Below are positions 23,024 through 35,702 of a stretch of 64,000 nucleotides of DNA, piece by piece. Origin of the DNA: Pyrrhoderma lamaoense. Taxonomy: Eukaryota; Basidiomycota; Agaricomycetes; Hymenochaetales; Hymenochaetaceae. The stretch covers positions 1,612,001 to 1,676,000 of the forward strand of contig NBAZ01000002.1 of assembly GCA_002794735.1 (NCBI GenBank), given 5' to 3'. The translations under genes were made by a program, and so were the position numbers. How positions within the stretch are numbered: position 1 is the stretch's first letter; each line of letters starts with the position of its first letter. The notes below the pieces were generated by a model that was given only the letters and a program-made list of their open reading frames with translations, searched no databases and was not told the origin of the DNA.

Positions 23024-25381
23024 TTATGTTATATATCTGAAGCCACTCCACATATCACCCTTGTCTCGTATGGCTTCTTCAACGGACATGTAAGTACCAT
23101 TGACAGCATATCCACCACCTTTACCAATAATTACTTCATCTCTTTCCCCCCGGTCTCGTCGTTTATTTTCCCATTTGAGTAAGAAGTGGCTTGACACAAT
23201 GGAAATTAATCCAACCACTAAGTAGGCGAGTGAAATGCTATGCCCTAGTATGTAATACGGGGCATCAGGGGCTCGGTACTAGAGAAGGATAAGTATGATA
23301 TTGAAGCTTTCGTATCAGATTGATTTTCTCTCACTATATTGGTACTAACGAGTCCTGATAAATTTGACCTGTGGGAAAAGGTTGATTAAGGCACGGGGGA
23401 TTTTGACAAAAAACTTACACGGAGAGCATCAGAGCCATTGAGATACTCCTTTTAAGTGATCCTTCGACATTATTAGATAACCAAGCACTGCCATAAGCCA
23501 TTAGTGTCTAGATCGAATTTTAATATCTCGATGAGACTGACATAATATTTGCTATCAGATGGCAGTCAGTGACTATACAAGATCTAGGAAGAAAGAGTTG
23601 GCTTACGACTATTGGGATATATTCCTCTAGTTTTTGTGGTTAATACACTGTTCTCTGTTTCTCTAGGTAAAAACTTACACTGCTACTAAGTACACGGCGA
23701 AATATGAAAGAATCGGGTTCCTTGAGACTAAAAGAATAATATAACCAACAATTCCTGGTATTCAAATTGAAATCAGTCCCGAATTGCAAGAGATATACGA
23801 ATTATCGTCGGCTAACCGATGGAAGCTAAAACACTTTCTTGCTGTCAGTCAGTATCATAACTCAGAGTAAGATCATCTTACATTGCAAATACCCCTCGGT
23901 TCTTCTTGCGATCGGCTGTATATCCTGTGAGGCAAGATACGATCAAAGCTAAGACATAGACAGGAACGGTCAGGAGATTTGCACGATTTGCAGACCCCAC
24001 GAAGTCTGTGTATGAAGAATTTTAGAATAACGAGGGTTATTTTATGCGAAATGTCATACTAAGCTGTGATATAATGGTAGGAAGGAATAACGTGAATGAA
24101 TACGTAGGTCCAGTTCCACCTAGGTATAGAAAAGTTTAGATAGAGACACTTAATGAAAATACACGATACGTATCAAAGCAAACGTTCCCAACCACGTCTT
24201 CCAGTCACAGAAACTTTTTCTGACCTCCTTCCAGCTGAACTTTTCTTGCTCCGGGAGGGATCGAGAGTTCTCACTTAGCCGGGTGATAGTCCGTTCGCGC
24301 TCTTCTTCAGTAAGGAACCGAGCGGACCCTGGATAATCGGTCAAGAAATAGAATGAAATCAACCCAACCACGACTGTCGTCAGTCCTTCAAGAATAAATA
24401 TCCATTCCCTAGTATTGTCCTCAGTGTTTCAGACAATTCAGAAAGTTATACTGGCTTACCATGTAGATTTATTCGCTATACCGTCCATATGAGATATCGC
24501 CGCCTTAGAATCGAAGATTAGTGATCTAATCAGTCAGCAGATATTTATAGCTTACAGCTAGTAGTCCGTTGAATGCAGCAGCCATGGTATTGATCGAAGT
24601 AAAAATGGCAAGACGAATTCCGAACTCACTCCGTTTGTACCAGCTAAGATGCCACACAAGGAATCAAAGAAATCAGAAGAAATTACTTATACTATGTTCT
24701 ATTTTCTTGACACAGATATAAGACCTTACCAGCTCAAGTAAAACGCGAATCCTGGGTACTGCCCCGATTCAAAGACCCCAAGCATCCATCGTGTAGCTTA
24801 CAGGTGGTTAGTATCACGGGTTACAGTATATTGGGATATATTAACGTACCAAATAGGCCACCAAAGTCACGTATAAACCCTTGGAGCATCTGATTTCATT
24901 AGTGCCATTATAATTTTAGATTACTCAATACGTACCATCATCACACCCCAAAGTACCATGATGGAAGGGAGCCAAATACAAGGTCGAACATACTTCAGAC
25001 AAATATTTGCAGGTACCTGTATTTCTAGTTTGAGTATCTACACGAGGTTCGGTGCATAGAAAAACTTTCCTCTAGTAGAGAGTAGGGTACAAAAAATATA
25101 CAGAGGCAGATCAAGTATTGAGTGTCGGTGATATGCAAATCTGACTCCAAGCCATACAACTGGGGACGCATGCATGAGCAACCAAATTTAAGTTTCATCC
25201 ACATACAACATACCCTAGCATTGCCGATACTAGAACGGTCCAGGTAGCTTAGGCAGTACAGGAATGAAATCCATGGAATAAGCCTTAAGTCAATTTTGCG
25301 GATAAGCTGTTTGTCGTCAACAACCTGATCAGTGATCTCGCTGACACTTTCACGAGCCTCTACAAGCTTGTGCTCAATCAT
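23024..25381 (-). CDS. MFS transporter copy E (Dal5/Tna1-type permease)
   Basis: A permease of the same array. Exons checked and open: IRKIDLRLIPWISFLYCLSY and DRSSIGNARV; YGLESDLHITDTQYLICL; VPANICLKYVRP and SIMVLWGVMM; SWYKRSEFGIRLAIFTS and AAAFNGLLA; AAISHMDGIANKSTW; VGLISFYFLTDYPGSARFL; DWKTWLG; SANRANLLTVPVYVLALIV, GYTADRKKNRGVFAM; and the tail WENKRRDRGERDEVIIG to GDMWSGFRYIT. The start used is the ATG at 25381 (MIEHKLVEARES). Copy F begins 26 codons further up, and the equivalent ATG in copy E (about 25419) is out of frame because the linker differs by two bases, so E uses the inner start or is N-terminally damaged. With copy A it is the best candidate for a working permease in the array. 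Confidence 0.85.
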
Positions 25382-25815
25382 GTACTCTGTGCGGAAATCT
25401 CTTTCTCGTCTGTCTTCATATTCACAGAGGTCTGATATATGATTAGAGTATAGTATGAGAGAGTAAGAGAAGATTGCTGTGGGGAAGTCTTGAAGGGGGA
25501 TATGATTTCTGGGTTAGCTACAAGTTGGAGAGTTTAAATACGCGGATATAATTCCGTCTCTCTTCCACTCAATTTTCATCAATCCTCCAAGAATAAGAAG
25601 GTTATACATACCTTTTGTATTTATGGACTAGAACGATCCAAATAAACCACGAGGCAAAGAGTGCACAAAAATAACATGTACAGGTCCAGAAAAATAGAGC
25701 CACACCACCTTATAGTTCCTGATAAGAGAGTTCACTTCTTAGTCTTAGTTAGAAACTCAGTTGTGATCAAGGCACGGACAGCTCCATGAAACGAGTAGCA
25801 GGTGTACGTATCATG
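25382..25815 (-). promoter_or_regulatory. Copy E upstream region with promoter block shared with copy F
   Basis: The segment at 25531-25569 (TTTAAATACG..GATATA, then CCGTCTCTCTTCCAC) recurs almost base for base upstream of copy F at 29555-29593. It lies about 150 bp from the copy E start and about 95-135 bp from the copy F start. The TATTTAAA-like part may be the core promoter of both genes. Confidence 0.5.
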
Positions 25816-26479
25816 TCAAATGATGGGGTGCATATCGGGGATCATTCTAATATCTCCAGTGAGCAAATCCAGCAATGCCAATGCCATCGTAGTATTCTTG
25901 CTTGACCCGGATGTCGTCTCTAATTTTGTTCTGATTAGCTTCGATTTATCCTCCCCCTCTTCTCCACCTGCTGTCAAATGCAATTGGAAGCTCCTGTGAG
26001 AAGCCATGAAATACAGAGATTCGAATTTCCTTCAAGAAGCAGGATGTATGTGATTTGATAGCGGGATCGTACACGTACAAACATGATAGTCCGCAATTCT
26101 CAAAAGTGAGCCGCATTAACGGCAGTCAATATATCCAATTAGTGAGTATGTGCTCCTTGTCTATGGCATATCAATTAAATTGTTAAGAATTGAATAATCG
26201 AAACCTGTAAACAGTAAGCAATCAAAAATGATTATGAAGGTTTCATCTTACGGAAGTATCAGAGCCGGTAGGACGAATCGAGTAAGAATTCTGAGAGTAA
26301 CACTCTACATGGGACCAAAAGAAGGACATTTCATCTGAGGTGTACATACACCTTGCGCAGATGATACTGAAGGTCATCAGGTGTAAAGAAATGAACATAC
26401 CATTACCGTGACTACGCGAAACGGCAGAAATTCGGAGTGCAAATCTTTCATAGTTTTGGTTGAAAAGATGATAAATCAT
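25816..26479 (-). other. Possible small gene or gene remnant of unknown type
   Basis: Minus-strand exon-like pieces are present: MIYHLFNQNYERFALRISAV starting at 26479 with a GGTATG-type donor after about 27 codons, a piece CYSQNSYSIRPTGSDTS ending at a GTAAGA donor near 26252, and a last piece beginning HRSFQLHLTAGGEEGED and ending at a stop at 25816. The same region has a decayed counterpart in the spacer after copy F (about 29720-30250), so it was copied together with the transporter. I do not recognise the family. It may be a real small gene that is broken in the second copy, or a conserved part of the duplicated unit without coding function. Confidence 0.3.
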
Positions 26480-27047
26480 GAGACTACTATCACTTTGAAA
26501 TTATCACGAGATGTTTTCGAGTCTTTTCTTAACTTCATTGATAGAAAAAATCTTATACACGCTGTGTTCATTTAGACACTCAAACGCCTTGAAAAGGAAC
26601 ATAATAAAATGATCTTGAAAAATACCCTAAATTGGACCATCTACTAATACGGGTGGTGTCACATTTTTAGCTACAGTCACGTATTATACTTTTCTCACGC
26701 ATTCCTTAGTTGTATACACATGATCACGACAGCAATGGTATATATTTCTTGCTGCTATAATTATAATAGCAATTTGGATGGAGCTATTATAGGAGCTGCA
26801 TAAGCTGGCGCGACATATGAAGAAATGGATCAAGTTATATAACTCAACGCTAGTAGAGTACTTACACTAGCTAATACTCTCTAAAACGTGATACTTTCCA
26901 AACACGAGTTATGGCAATTTATGGGATCAATCAAATCATCCTACTAAACTTTAATCAAATTCACTGTACAATTTTTATCTGAATGGTTAATGAATCAAAA
27001 ATATGTACCAAACCTTCTGGGAGTTGACACAGAAACCCTACTTAGGG
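26480..27047. other. Spacer before copy F 3' end
   Basis: AT-rich, no gene seen. The stretch near 26920-27010 resembles the sequence just beyond copy E (about 22925-22990), so the duplication boundary lies outside the genes. Confidence 0.45.
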
Positions 27048-29459
27048 TTATGTAATGTATCTGAAGCCACTCCACATGTCACCCTTGTCCTTCCTGGCTT
27101 CTTCTACGGACATGTAAGTACCATTGACAGCAAATCCGCCTTCTTGACCTATTATAATCTCATCTCTCTCTCCTCGATCTCGTCGTGAGTTCTCCCTTTG
27201 TAGTAAGAAATGCGTTATGGCAGCAGAAACTGACCCTAGGACTAAATAACCAAGCGATACGCTATGTCCCAATTTGTAAGACGGAGCATCAGCAGCTCGG
27301 TACTAGAAAGAGGTTAAATCCTTTTCTGGGCTCGAGGATAACTAGTTTATATCTTACTATATTGGTACTTATGATTCCCGTAAGATTTACCCTAAAAAAG
27401 AATTATTGAATTGAGACACAAACTGTTACGAAATAAACTTACGCAGAAAGCATTATAGCCACAGAGATACTTCTTTTAAGCGCACCATCAACATTGTTAG
27501 ATAACCAGACGCTATAGCATATCATTAGATAACCGAATTAGTTCTGAGCTCTAAAAAAACCAACACATTATTTGCTAATGAGAAGTTAGTAATTGTGTAT
27601 TTGGCGGAAAGAAGAAGGAAAAAACACACGGCTGTTGGGATAGACACCACTGTGTTCCATATGTTTAATGAGTAGTTCATTTCTTTTAAATTTTGTGTTA
27701 AACTTACGCTCCGACCAAGTAGACGGCAAAATACGATACGGTGGAGTTTTTAGAGACTAAGAGGATGGTATAACCGACCATCGCTGATTTATGAATCAGT
27801 CTTTATATACGAAAGATGCGTTTTATCTCGTGACTTTTCACAACTAACCAATGGTAGGTAAAAAGCTTTGTTGCTGTCAGCCGATAATAAACGAGATAAA
27901 TAGCAACTTCTATCTTACATTGCAAAAATGCCTCGCTTCCCCGTGCGATCAGCTAAATAGCCTACAGAGCAAGCTGAAATCAAGGCCAAGACAAAGACCG
28001 GGGTAGTTAACAGATTTGAACGATTTGCAGATCCAAAGCCTGACAATAGAAAGTCTTTAGTAGCAAGACAAGAGGTTTGATTTGATTTGACCACCAAGCT
28101 CCGATATTATTGTCGGGAGAAATAATGAGAACGAAAAAGCAGGTCCGGCTGCACCTATGATGCACGAAATTTAGGAATGATTGTTAAGAACGATCGCATA
28201 TTTCGAACAAGGATGCTAGTCACCCATTAAACTGAGGATTCCTAGCCACGTCTTCCAGTCACGGAAACTTTTCTTTACCTCGGCCCAGTTGAAGTGCTCT
28301 TCTTCGGAGAGTCTCGTAGATCTTCATATAGACGACTGACAACTCGTTCACGTTCGGCTTCAGAAAGAAACCTAGCGGTTCCCGGGTAGTCGGTTAACAT
28401 GTAAAATGAAAGCAACCCAAGTATAATTGTGGCCACTCCGTTGAGTATGAATATCCATTGCCTGCAGACTTTCAGATAATTTGTCGAGTAAGTATACCAA
28501 CATATCTCACCAAGTGTTTTTCCCTGCTAACCCATTCATATGAGATATAGCCGCCTTTTAACCATAAGGTAAGCGACATAACTAGTCAGCCGGAAAGCTT
28601 AACCTACCGCTAATAAACCGTTAGATCCAGCAGACATGGTATTGATTGAGGTGAAAATAGCGGCGCGAATGCCGAACTCTCTCCGTTTATACCAGCTAAG
28701 ATGTAATATTAGGATGCCGAAAAAAAGGTTAATCAAAAGACCCTACCAACTCAAATAAAATGCGAATCCTGGGTACAAGCCAGCTTCAAAGAAGCCGAGC
28801 ATGAATCGTGTGGCTTATAAAAGGTTAGCATTACGACATCCTCAGAATATATGAACATACTGATAAGACCACCGAAGTTTCGCACAAACCCTTGTGTCGT
28901 CTGATTTTATCAGTTTTGTCAATATAATCGTCATGCTAGAATTCCAGTACGAACCATCACCACGCCCCAAATTGTCATAATTGAAGAAAGCCATACAGAA
29001 GGTCGTATATGCTTTAAGCAAATGTTTGCAGGTACCTATCATAATAAGAACCATGAGTATAAGCTTGGTCTTCTTTGTGCAAAAGCGACTTCCCTCCAGA
29101 AGTGCATAGGGTACAAAGAATATACTGAGACAGATCAGGAACTGGGTATCTGTGATATGCAAATCAGTCTCCAAGCCATATAACTGGAGATGCATGTGAG
29201 TAGTTGTAACTATCTTTATATATCCACTACATACCCTAGCATTACCAATGCTAGAACGGTCCAGATAGGCGAGACAATACAAAAATGAGATCCAGGGGAT
29301 CAGTCTCAAGTCAATCTTGCGAACAAGCTTTTTGTCATCGACAGCTTGATTGTTTATATCGCTGACACTCTCATGAGCCTCAACAATTTTTTGCTCAATC
29401 ATGTGTTCTTTGTCGTCGGCCTTCTCGTCTGTCTTCATGTTTACAGCAAGGTCGGTCAT
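27048..29459 (-). pseudogene. MFS transporter copy F, probably frameshifted
   Basis: Closest sister of copy E. It starts MTDLAVNMKTDEKADDKEHM at 29459, then LVRKIDLRLIPWISFLYCLA, DRSSIGNARV, YGLETDLHITDTQFLICL, SNLLTTPVFVLALISACSVG, and the tail RENSRRDRGERDEIIIGQE ending GDMWSGFRYIT at 27048. In the exon between LTDYPGTARFLSEAERERV and WAEVKKSFRDWKTWLG (about 28296-28325) copy F has 46 nt where copy E has 47, and the frame runs into a stop. All other blocks examined are well preserved, which fits a young pseudogene, a polymorphism or a consensus error. Confidence 0.75.
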
Positions 29460-30700
29460 CTATGTAGAGCTTGTACGAAGTGGTCGGCTTGGTGAGTAGC
29501 TGGAACTGGGGAGGGGGGTTACACTGGATTGGATAGTTAGTTGGGGATATAAGGGAGTATAAATACGTAGATATAGCTCCGTCTCTCTTCCACGCAACTT
29601 CCAAGGCTTCCGTTCTCGTGTACTCAGAGTAGAGCTCCCTGCTTCAATCACGAGGCGGGCAGAGTAGAAAATAACACAGAAGAGGGCCTAGAAAATTAGA
29701 GTCCATATGTAGTATTCTAACTTGACCGGATGTCGTCCGACGCCTCTTACTTTGATCTTATTGACTTCCCCTTACTCCCCCCTTCTTCACCGCTTCTAAA
29801 TGCAAGCGGAAGCCCTTACGAGTACGATCAAGTACATAGATCTAAGGAGCAATTTAGAAGCGGGGTGTATGCGATTTGAGGGAGCTATTGTACAAATACG
29901 TTAGTCCGCAATACTGAAAGTGAGCCGCGTTAACTGCAGCCAAATGTTCAATAGTGAGTGATACTCCTTTCTAAACAAAATAAATCAAAATTGTGTCTTG
30001 ACTGGTTTGTTTAATGGTTGAAATCTACGTATAGTATAGTAGCTAGATAATACACAAGAAGGGCTTTATCTTACGGTGTTTTCGACGATTTCAAAAGCAC
30101 TACTATACCTCAGTATGGCCATAAGAGCAGAGAGTAAAAGCTTCTCATTAAACTGGAATATCATCATACCTGAGTTATAGACACACTTTAACCGGTTGAG
30201 ACAAATTTTGAAGATCAGGTATAAACGGATAGATTGATTCAACCGAAAAAAGTACACATTAGTCAGCTTTCAGTCGGTAGTTTTCAGATCAAGATAATTG
30301 ATGATTCAATCAATGAAAACTGTATATACTTCCATCTCTACCACTGATGAAGTGTGTACTCTGTTGCCGGCGATGGTCCTTCCCTGCAATTACCAGCATT
30401 GACAGATGTTCACATATTGCAATTTCAGTACCTAAATATATCCAAAACCATTATGATTCTCATCACTCTCTTTGACACACGTGCCATTATTCTTGTCCCG
30501 GTCAACTTTCAAATTAGAGATTGACCATAGCAACCCTCCAACACACGATTAACACTGCCTTGCCTTCTTTTTTTTACTCGTCATTATTGTAACAATCTCA
30601 GTGTGCAGGTGAGTCAGACTAAAAGGCTGTCTTAAAAGGTAAAAATTATGCAGAGTCACTAGAGTCATTATGACACTTTACTTTCGTTGAACAATTCTCC
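29460..30700. other. Spacer after copy F start, duplicate of the spacer after copy E start
   Basis: The spacer contains the shared promoter block (29555-29593). It also holds stretches similar to 25890-26150, for example the DNA around 29720-29830 and 29870-29965 (GTCCGCAAT, AAGTGAGCCGC, GTTAAC). The exon-like pieces seen in the first copy are interrupted here. Confidence 0.55.
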
Positions 30701-30719
30701 AACATTGTTTAATAATTAC

Positions 30720-32300
30720 GTTCTGTGTACAAATTAACAATTACACACCAGAAGTATGTAACTCTGTACTCCCACTATTATCTAGCTTACTGTGTCATGG
30801 ATTCTACGGCAAAGTATAATGAAGCAGGATTTTATGATAAAGAATGATCATAGCAGGCGACGATTCCCTGACCTATTTAAGTAAAACCGTGACAAGCGTA
30901 AGTATTAGAAATTTTTTATTACATAGCCTAATTATCACATTAACACCCGTTCAACTAATTCAAGACAGTCAGTTTCTTCTCAATTCAAATTCCAAGAGTT
31001 TATTCGCATAACACACGCCACGTTTTTATATATGATCAGCTGTATATCCGACATAACAGGTGATAATAAAAAGGACAACATTAATAGGTACAGTCAAAGA
31101 TTCGCAATATATACTGAAGAACTCTCGGAGACGTCGTGACCTACAGATGAACTACCCTAAAAAAAGCTGTTAACTACCGAGGACTACCTTTTTCTGATAT
31201 AGTACTAGGAGGAAATACTTAAAACGAATAAAGAGGTTCATCTGAGCTAGAGTGTAATAAGGTTTAGAGCGGGTAATTATCTAAATTTCAAAAAGATAAA
31301 TCATCAAGAAAACTGTCCCGATTCTCATGTCCTACAGTCAGGGATGCTTTTTAAAACTCACCACAGCGGAAAATGTCAATTGGCAACAGACCGCCGGTAA
31401 TCTTCTTGTTGTAAACGGCTGGCAGCGGAACCACGTTCTGGTGTTCAGAAAGGAATCACGCACTCTCCGGATGGACACAGCGATTAAGGACAAACCCCAC
31501 CTTCCAAAGCTGTGAGCAGACCTTCTATGATGTTGAACATCCCTACCCTGTGATCAATTTAAAATTCATCGACAGAATGTGGCTTTAGGATTCGCTTAAC
31601 TGATAACTTACGACGCCGCCTTACCGCCCAATCCATATATATGAGATATAGCCACCTTTTCTCTCGAACATAGTTGTGAAGGACTAGGCTCGGTCCCTCT
31701 AATTGAAAGGTACATACAGCCAAAATCCCTCTGTGTTCTCTAGTTATATGAGTAGTAGGTGTGAAAATAGCGAGACGGCGAAGACCGAACTCAATTTACA
31801 TCATGATATACTAGGCATGACATCAAGAGTTACTAGCATTTTCTAGTACTACATAGAGTATGAAGTCCATGTACGCAAATATACTGAGTTAGATGCTCTG
31901 CTAAACCGATATACTACCTACTTTTAAACTCTTAGAATCCTACGACTTCGGAGTATCTCAAGAAGGATAAACAAGGGCATTGCCGAGATGAAGCAGGCTC
32001 GAAGTCATGCGCAAAACCTTGAAGCATCTACTTTTTATGAGTATAACTCTAAGTAACTCTGAGTGACTGAGAGCTGGAAAGAAAGTTGCCAGCTATCATA
32101 ATACTCCCAAGAATCTTACTCAAAGTGGATCTAACACTCGTACAGGTGGACGAGGATTCTCCGAGTAGACCTCGAAATACAATGTGGAGTATAGGTAGCT
32201 TCCCCCCATGGGGGCATGAGCATACTTTAAGCGGGGGAATGTGCAAGAACGCGAAGAGATAGATCATGTATCAACTATCTGTACAATGTTGGCCATGGTT
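30720..32300 (-). pseudogene. MFS transporter remnant G, heavily eroded
   Basis: Scattered minus-strand islands keep the exon order of the array but no long open frame. About 31030-31110 resembles the block coding for helix and AD(R)xxK/RG of copies E and F. About 31330-31545 resembles the DWKTW..ARFL region. About 31625-31665 resembles the AAISHM..GG block, and about 31740-31800 the LRLAIF region. Frameshifts and stops are frequent throughout. It is the oldest-looking dead copy. Confidence 0.5.
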
Positions 32301-32937
32301 CAAACAATAAAGCACGGAATAGTTTCTCCATAGAGATCTCGTATCTACAATCTGGGTCTATCTATCATATTAAGTTGAAGCAAGAACTCGAGTCGAAGGT
32401 TTGTCCAGTCAGCCTTTGACTATAAGCGTTGATAATTTGCTTTTCTGGATGTCGAGTTCTCGGACTAGATCACCCAGTAATACTACACCTTCCCTTCTCT
32501 TTACACATCCTATGTTCTGTAGTTCTTTTGCAAGTTGCACTACGCGTGGATAGGGAAATTACTGTTAGAGCACATGCCGAAAATACATGTATGGCGAGGG
32601 TACGAGCAGAGCTTGCCGATGTCGAGTTATAAAATAATACTCCTGCTTCTATCTTCTTCAGGTTTAAGCGGCAAGTTCAGTGACTAGAGTTACCATTCTT
32701 TTTTTCATGATCATCGGCCAGCAAAGCAACCAAAAAGCCACGAGGACAATTCTTAGATTAAAATGAGATGACTAGACTTCTAAAGGGTTTCAGAATGCTC
32801 AGAATGAACATTTGTCCTGCAGTTCCTGACAAGAACTCTAACACTTTAGGTAACAGAAGAGTGTCTATGCAGTGTTAGAGAGATATTTTCACACGCCTCA
32901 ATGTATAAACCAAAGTCATCATTAACTAGCAAACAAA
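32301..32937. other. Spacer between remnant G and copy H
   Basis: No gene is recognised. The short plus-strand open frame at 32429-32632 has no family features. Confidence 0.35.
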
Positions 32938-35702
32938 TCAAAATTGAATTATGTATCTAAACACACTATTTCGATCTCCTCTTTCCAAATTAACACCTTT
33001 GATACTAACGAAACATCCATTCCGTGAATCACCACCAAATCTCCCTTCTATAACTTCGTCCCGCTGTCCCAAGTTACGCCGGGCATTTTCTCGACGAAAT
33101 ATCACATGTGGATTTGTCGAAGATACAAACCCGATAAAGCTGCAGCCAAGTGTAATAGTATGTCCAAGACTGTACCAAGGAGCATAACGGGCTCGACACT
33201 AAGTCAAATTCAAGCTCTCAATAATCACAATCCATGAAAACCTTAAAGAATTGTACTAACTGTAATGGAACTCATCATTACAGCTAATTTCCGCTGTATA
33301 GAAATAGTTTCGTATACATATGATTATTGTATAATGCTTATCGTGTTGTTCACGATACAGCAATGATGGCCATGGAAACGTTTCTCTTCAATGTGCTTTT
33401 TACATTATTTGTGGACCAGGATCTGAATGATAGCTAGCAATGTCAGCAAATATCCCACTACGAACAACGTCAGGTCTTGTGAGAGTACTTTTACAGAAAC
33501 TCTAAACCATACCAAGCCGCCAGAACTGCAAAAGTAGATAACATTGGGTCTGCTGAGCCAAGAAGGATAACAGATCCCACACAAGTTATAATTAAGGCAC
33601 CATCTAAGGAAAATAGTACACTTATAAATAGATTAAAAATAACTCACAAAAACTACTATAAGCGCTTCGTTTTGAGCCAGTCGGCGACTTCTGTGGTGGA
33701 TAAAAGATGAAGGAAAGAAGATAGATAAGGGCATACATAGCAAAATAACTCCGCTTCCCTACTCGATCTGTAACTAATCCACCACCGCAAGCGAATATGC
33801 AAGTAACAAAATATGCGGGGACGGTAAGGAGGTTGGCAATATACGGAAACGTATTTGCAAAACCCACAAATAATGAACAATTTTCAGTAAGGACAGTAAA
33901 ACTCAATAAACTTATAGTGCTATATATATTAAGAACCGTACCGAGCTGTGATATGTTACTAGGAAGAAATAACGAGAATGACCATAAAGGGCCACACGTT
34001 CCTATATATTATTAACACATACACAACCATCATCAGGTGCCCCTTAAGAAAGAACCGCAACATCAAAAAGTCGTATTCTCCCGCACCTATCAGACAAAGA
34101 ACTCCCAGCCACGTCTTCCAATCGCACAGACCCTTCTGGACTTCTCTACAAATCAACAAAGACGGGCGCCCCTCCTCCGAGTTCGTACAACAACGCCGTC
34201 AACGCATTGATAGGAGAGGGAAAAAGAAGGAAATGTGAGAAGTCACCTGTTAACCATCTTCTTAGAAATGACTTATTGCGAGAGCCCGTTCGGAAGGTAC
34301 TAGGAAACGCGCAGATTGCGGATAATCGAGAAGGAACACCTAAGCTGTAGAGCCTACAACGAGGGAAGCAAGCCCTTCAAGTTTGAAGATCCATTCCCTA
34401 AATCATATCCCCGGCAAGAAGGAGAAGGAGGGGAAGGGGAAAGAGAACGAGAGGGAAGGATCAGGAAGACATGAATTAAAAAAACTTTTTATTGAAGTAA
34501 AGTTCAAATCGAACGTGCATGTTACAAGCAAGAGGTTTTCCTCTCTCACCTAAGAGGTTTACCTTCAATGCCGTTCATCTTTGAAATCGCCGCCTTCGAT
34601 CGGGGTTAATAGTGTTACCCTCCTTGGGTCAATGTGCATTTGTTATTACTCACTGACAACAATCCACTGAACACACCGGCGAAGGTAGCTGCCGAATGAA
34701 AAATGGCAATCCGTAACCCAAGTTCTCTGTGCTTGTACCGACTTTATCAATAGAGAAGGAGTTAGTGGAAGCTGCTTCCGATACTAAGAACAGCCGTGTT
34801 CCGTTTCTTTTTGTACCAGGAAAAGATGTAAGCAGCACCGGGGAAAAATCCTGCTTCAAGCGGGTCCAAGGAAGCATTGAGTGACTTCATTAACATTATT
34901 TTTTTCGATACGCTCTGAAATTTTCTTCTAGACACCTTTCAGGGGAAGAATCTCACCAATTACACCTGTAAAGGCATGTACAAAATCTAGAAACTTCACT
35001 GATATACTGAGAAGAAGAAAGAAACAAAGGCGTCAGCCGGCCGCACACCCTCTAGTTCTCATAGTTTATCTAGATTGAATGTTCCACATACCATCGTACG
35101 TCCCCAGCCGACCATCAATTGAAGATAAACCATATGGACGATTTAAGGCGCCTCAGACATAGATTCGAAGGAGCTTGATTTTCTCTAGGTCAGCAACATG
35201 CCGACGAAACAGCAGTTCGTAATTCAAATGATAAATGGGGAACACGCTCCTAGTAGAGTAGAAGGGATGAAGAAAGCACATAGGAAAACTAAATACTGCT
35301 TGTCCGTCATATGCAAGTCTTCGACCAAACCATATAACTATATGGATTACCCAATTAATCCAACGAACCATAATCGTCAACTGTGTACCCATTTTTCATG
35401 GTAAACACAGATGAACACTCTACCTTCGCATTCCCTATCTTTGACCCGTCAAGAAGTATGGGAAGTAAAGTGAAGAAAGCCTAGGAATATGATTCCAATA
35501 CAACTTGTGTGCCAGCCTCCTCTCCTCAATCACATCCAACTCAAGCACCTCAACCTAGAAGGAGGGAGTCTCTAAATGTAATTGATAACGGACTAAACAC
35601 GAGTCACCAAACCTCGTTGAACTTCTTCTCAGAAGTCTCGTCTCGGCATGGCCTTGCGTTGCTATCGTAGACAGACTCCGGTCCAGTCTTAACTTCTGCC
35701 AT
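32938..35702 (-). pseudogene. MFS transporter copy H, frameshifted and divergent
   Basis: The first gene of the array in transcription order and the most divergent readable copy. I place the start at 35702 (MAEVKTGPESVYDS); a GTTTGG..TTCTAG intron follows, then an exon EVLELDVIEERRLAHKL. In that exon the helix-1 block up to GSKIGNAKV (about 35423-35502) has 80 nt where copy B has 81. A second single-base loss lies in the VPSN..WGRTMV exon near 35130. The exon LYGLVEDLHMTDKQYLVFL is intact. The last exon ends RRENARRNLGQRDEVIEG to FRYIIQF with a TGA at 32938. Two independent frame breaks make loss of function likely. Separate stretches at 33.6-34.2 and 34.6-34.9 kb keep helix and DWKTWLG blocks. 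Confidence 0.7.

Noticed and set aside
8445..35702. A biosynthetic gene cluster around the permeases
   Set aside because: No enzyme, regulator or other pathway gene is found among the permease copies; the array is a single-family tandem duplication.
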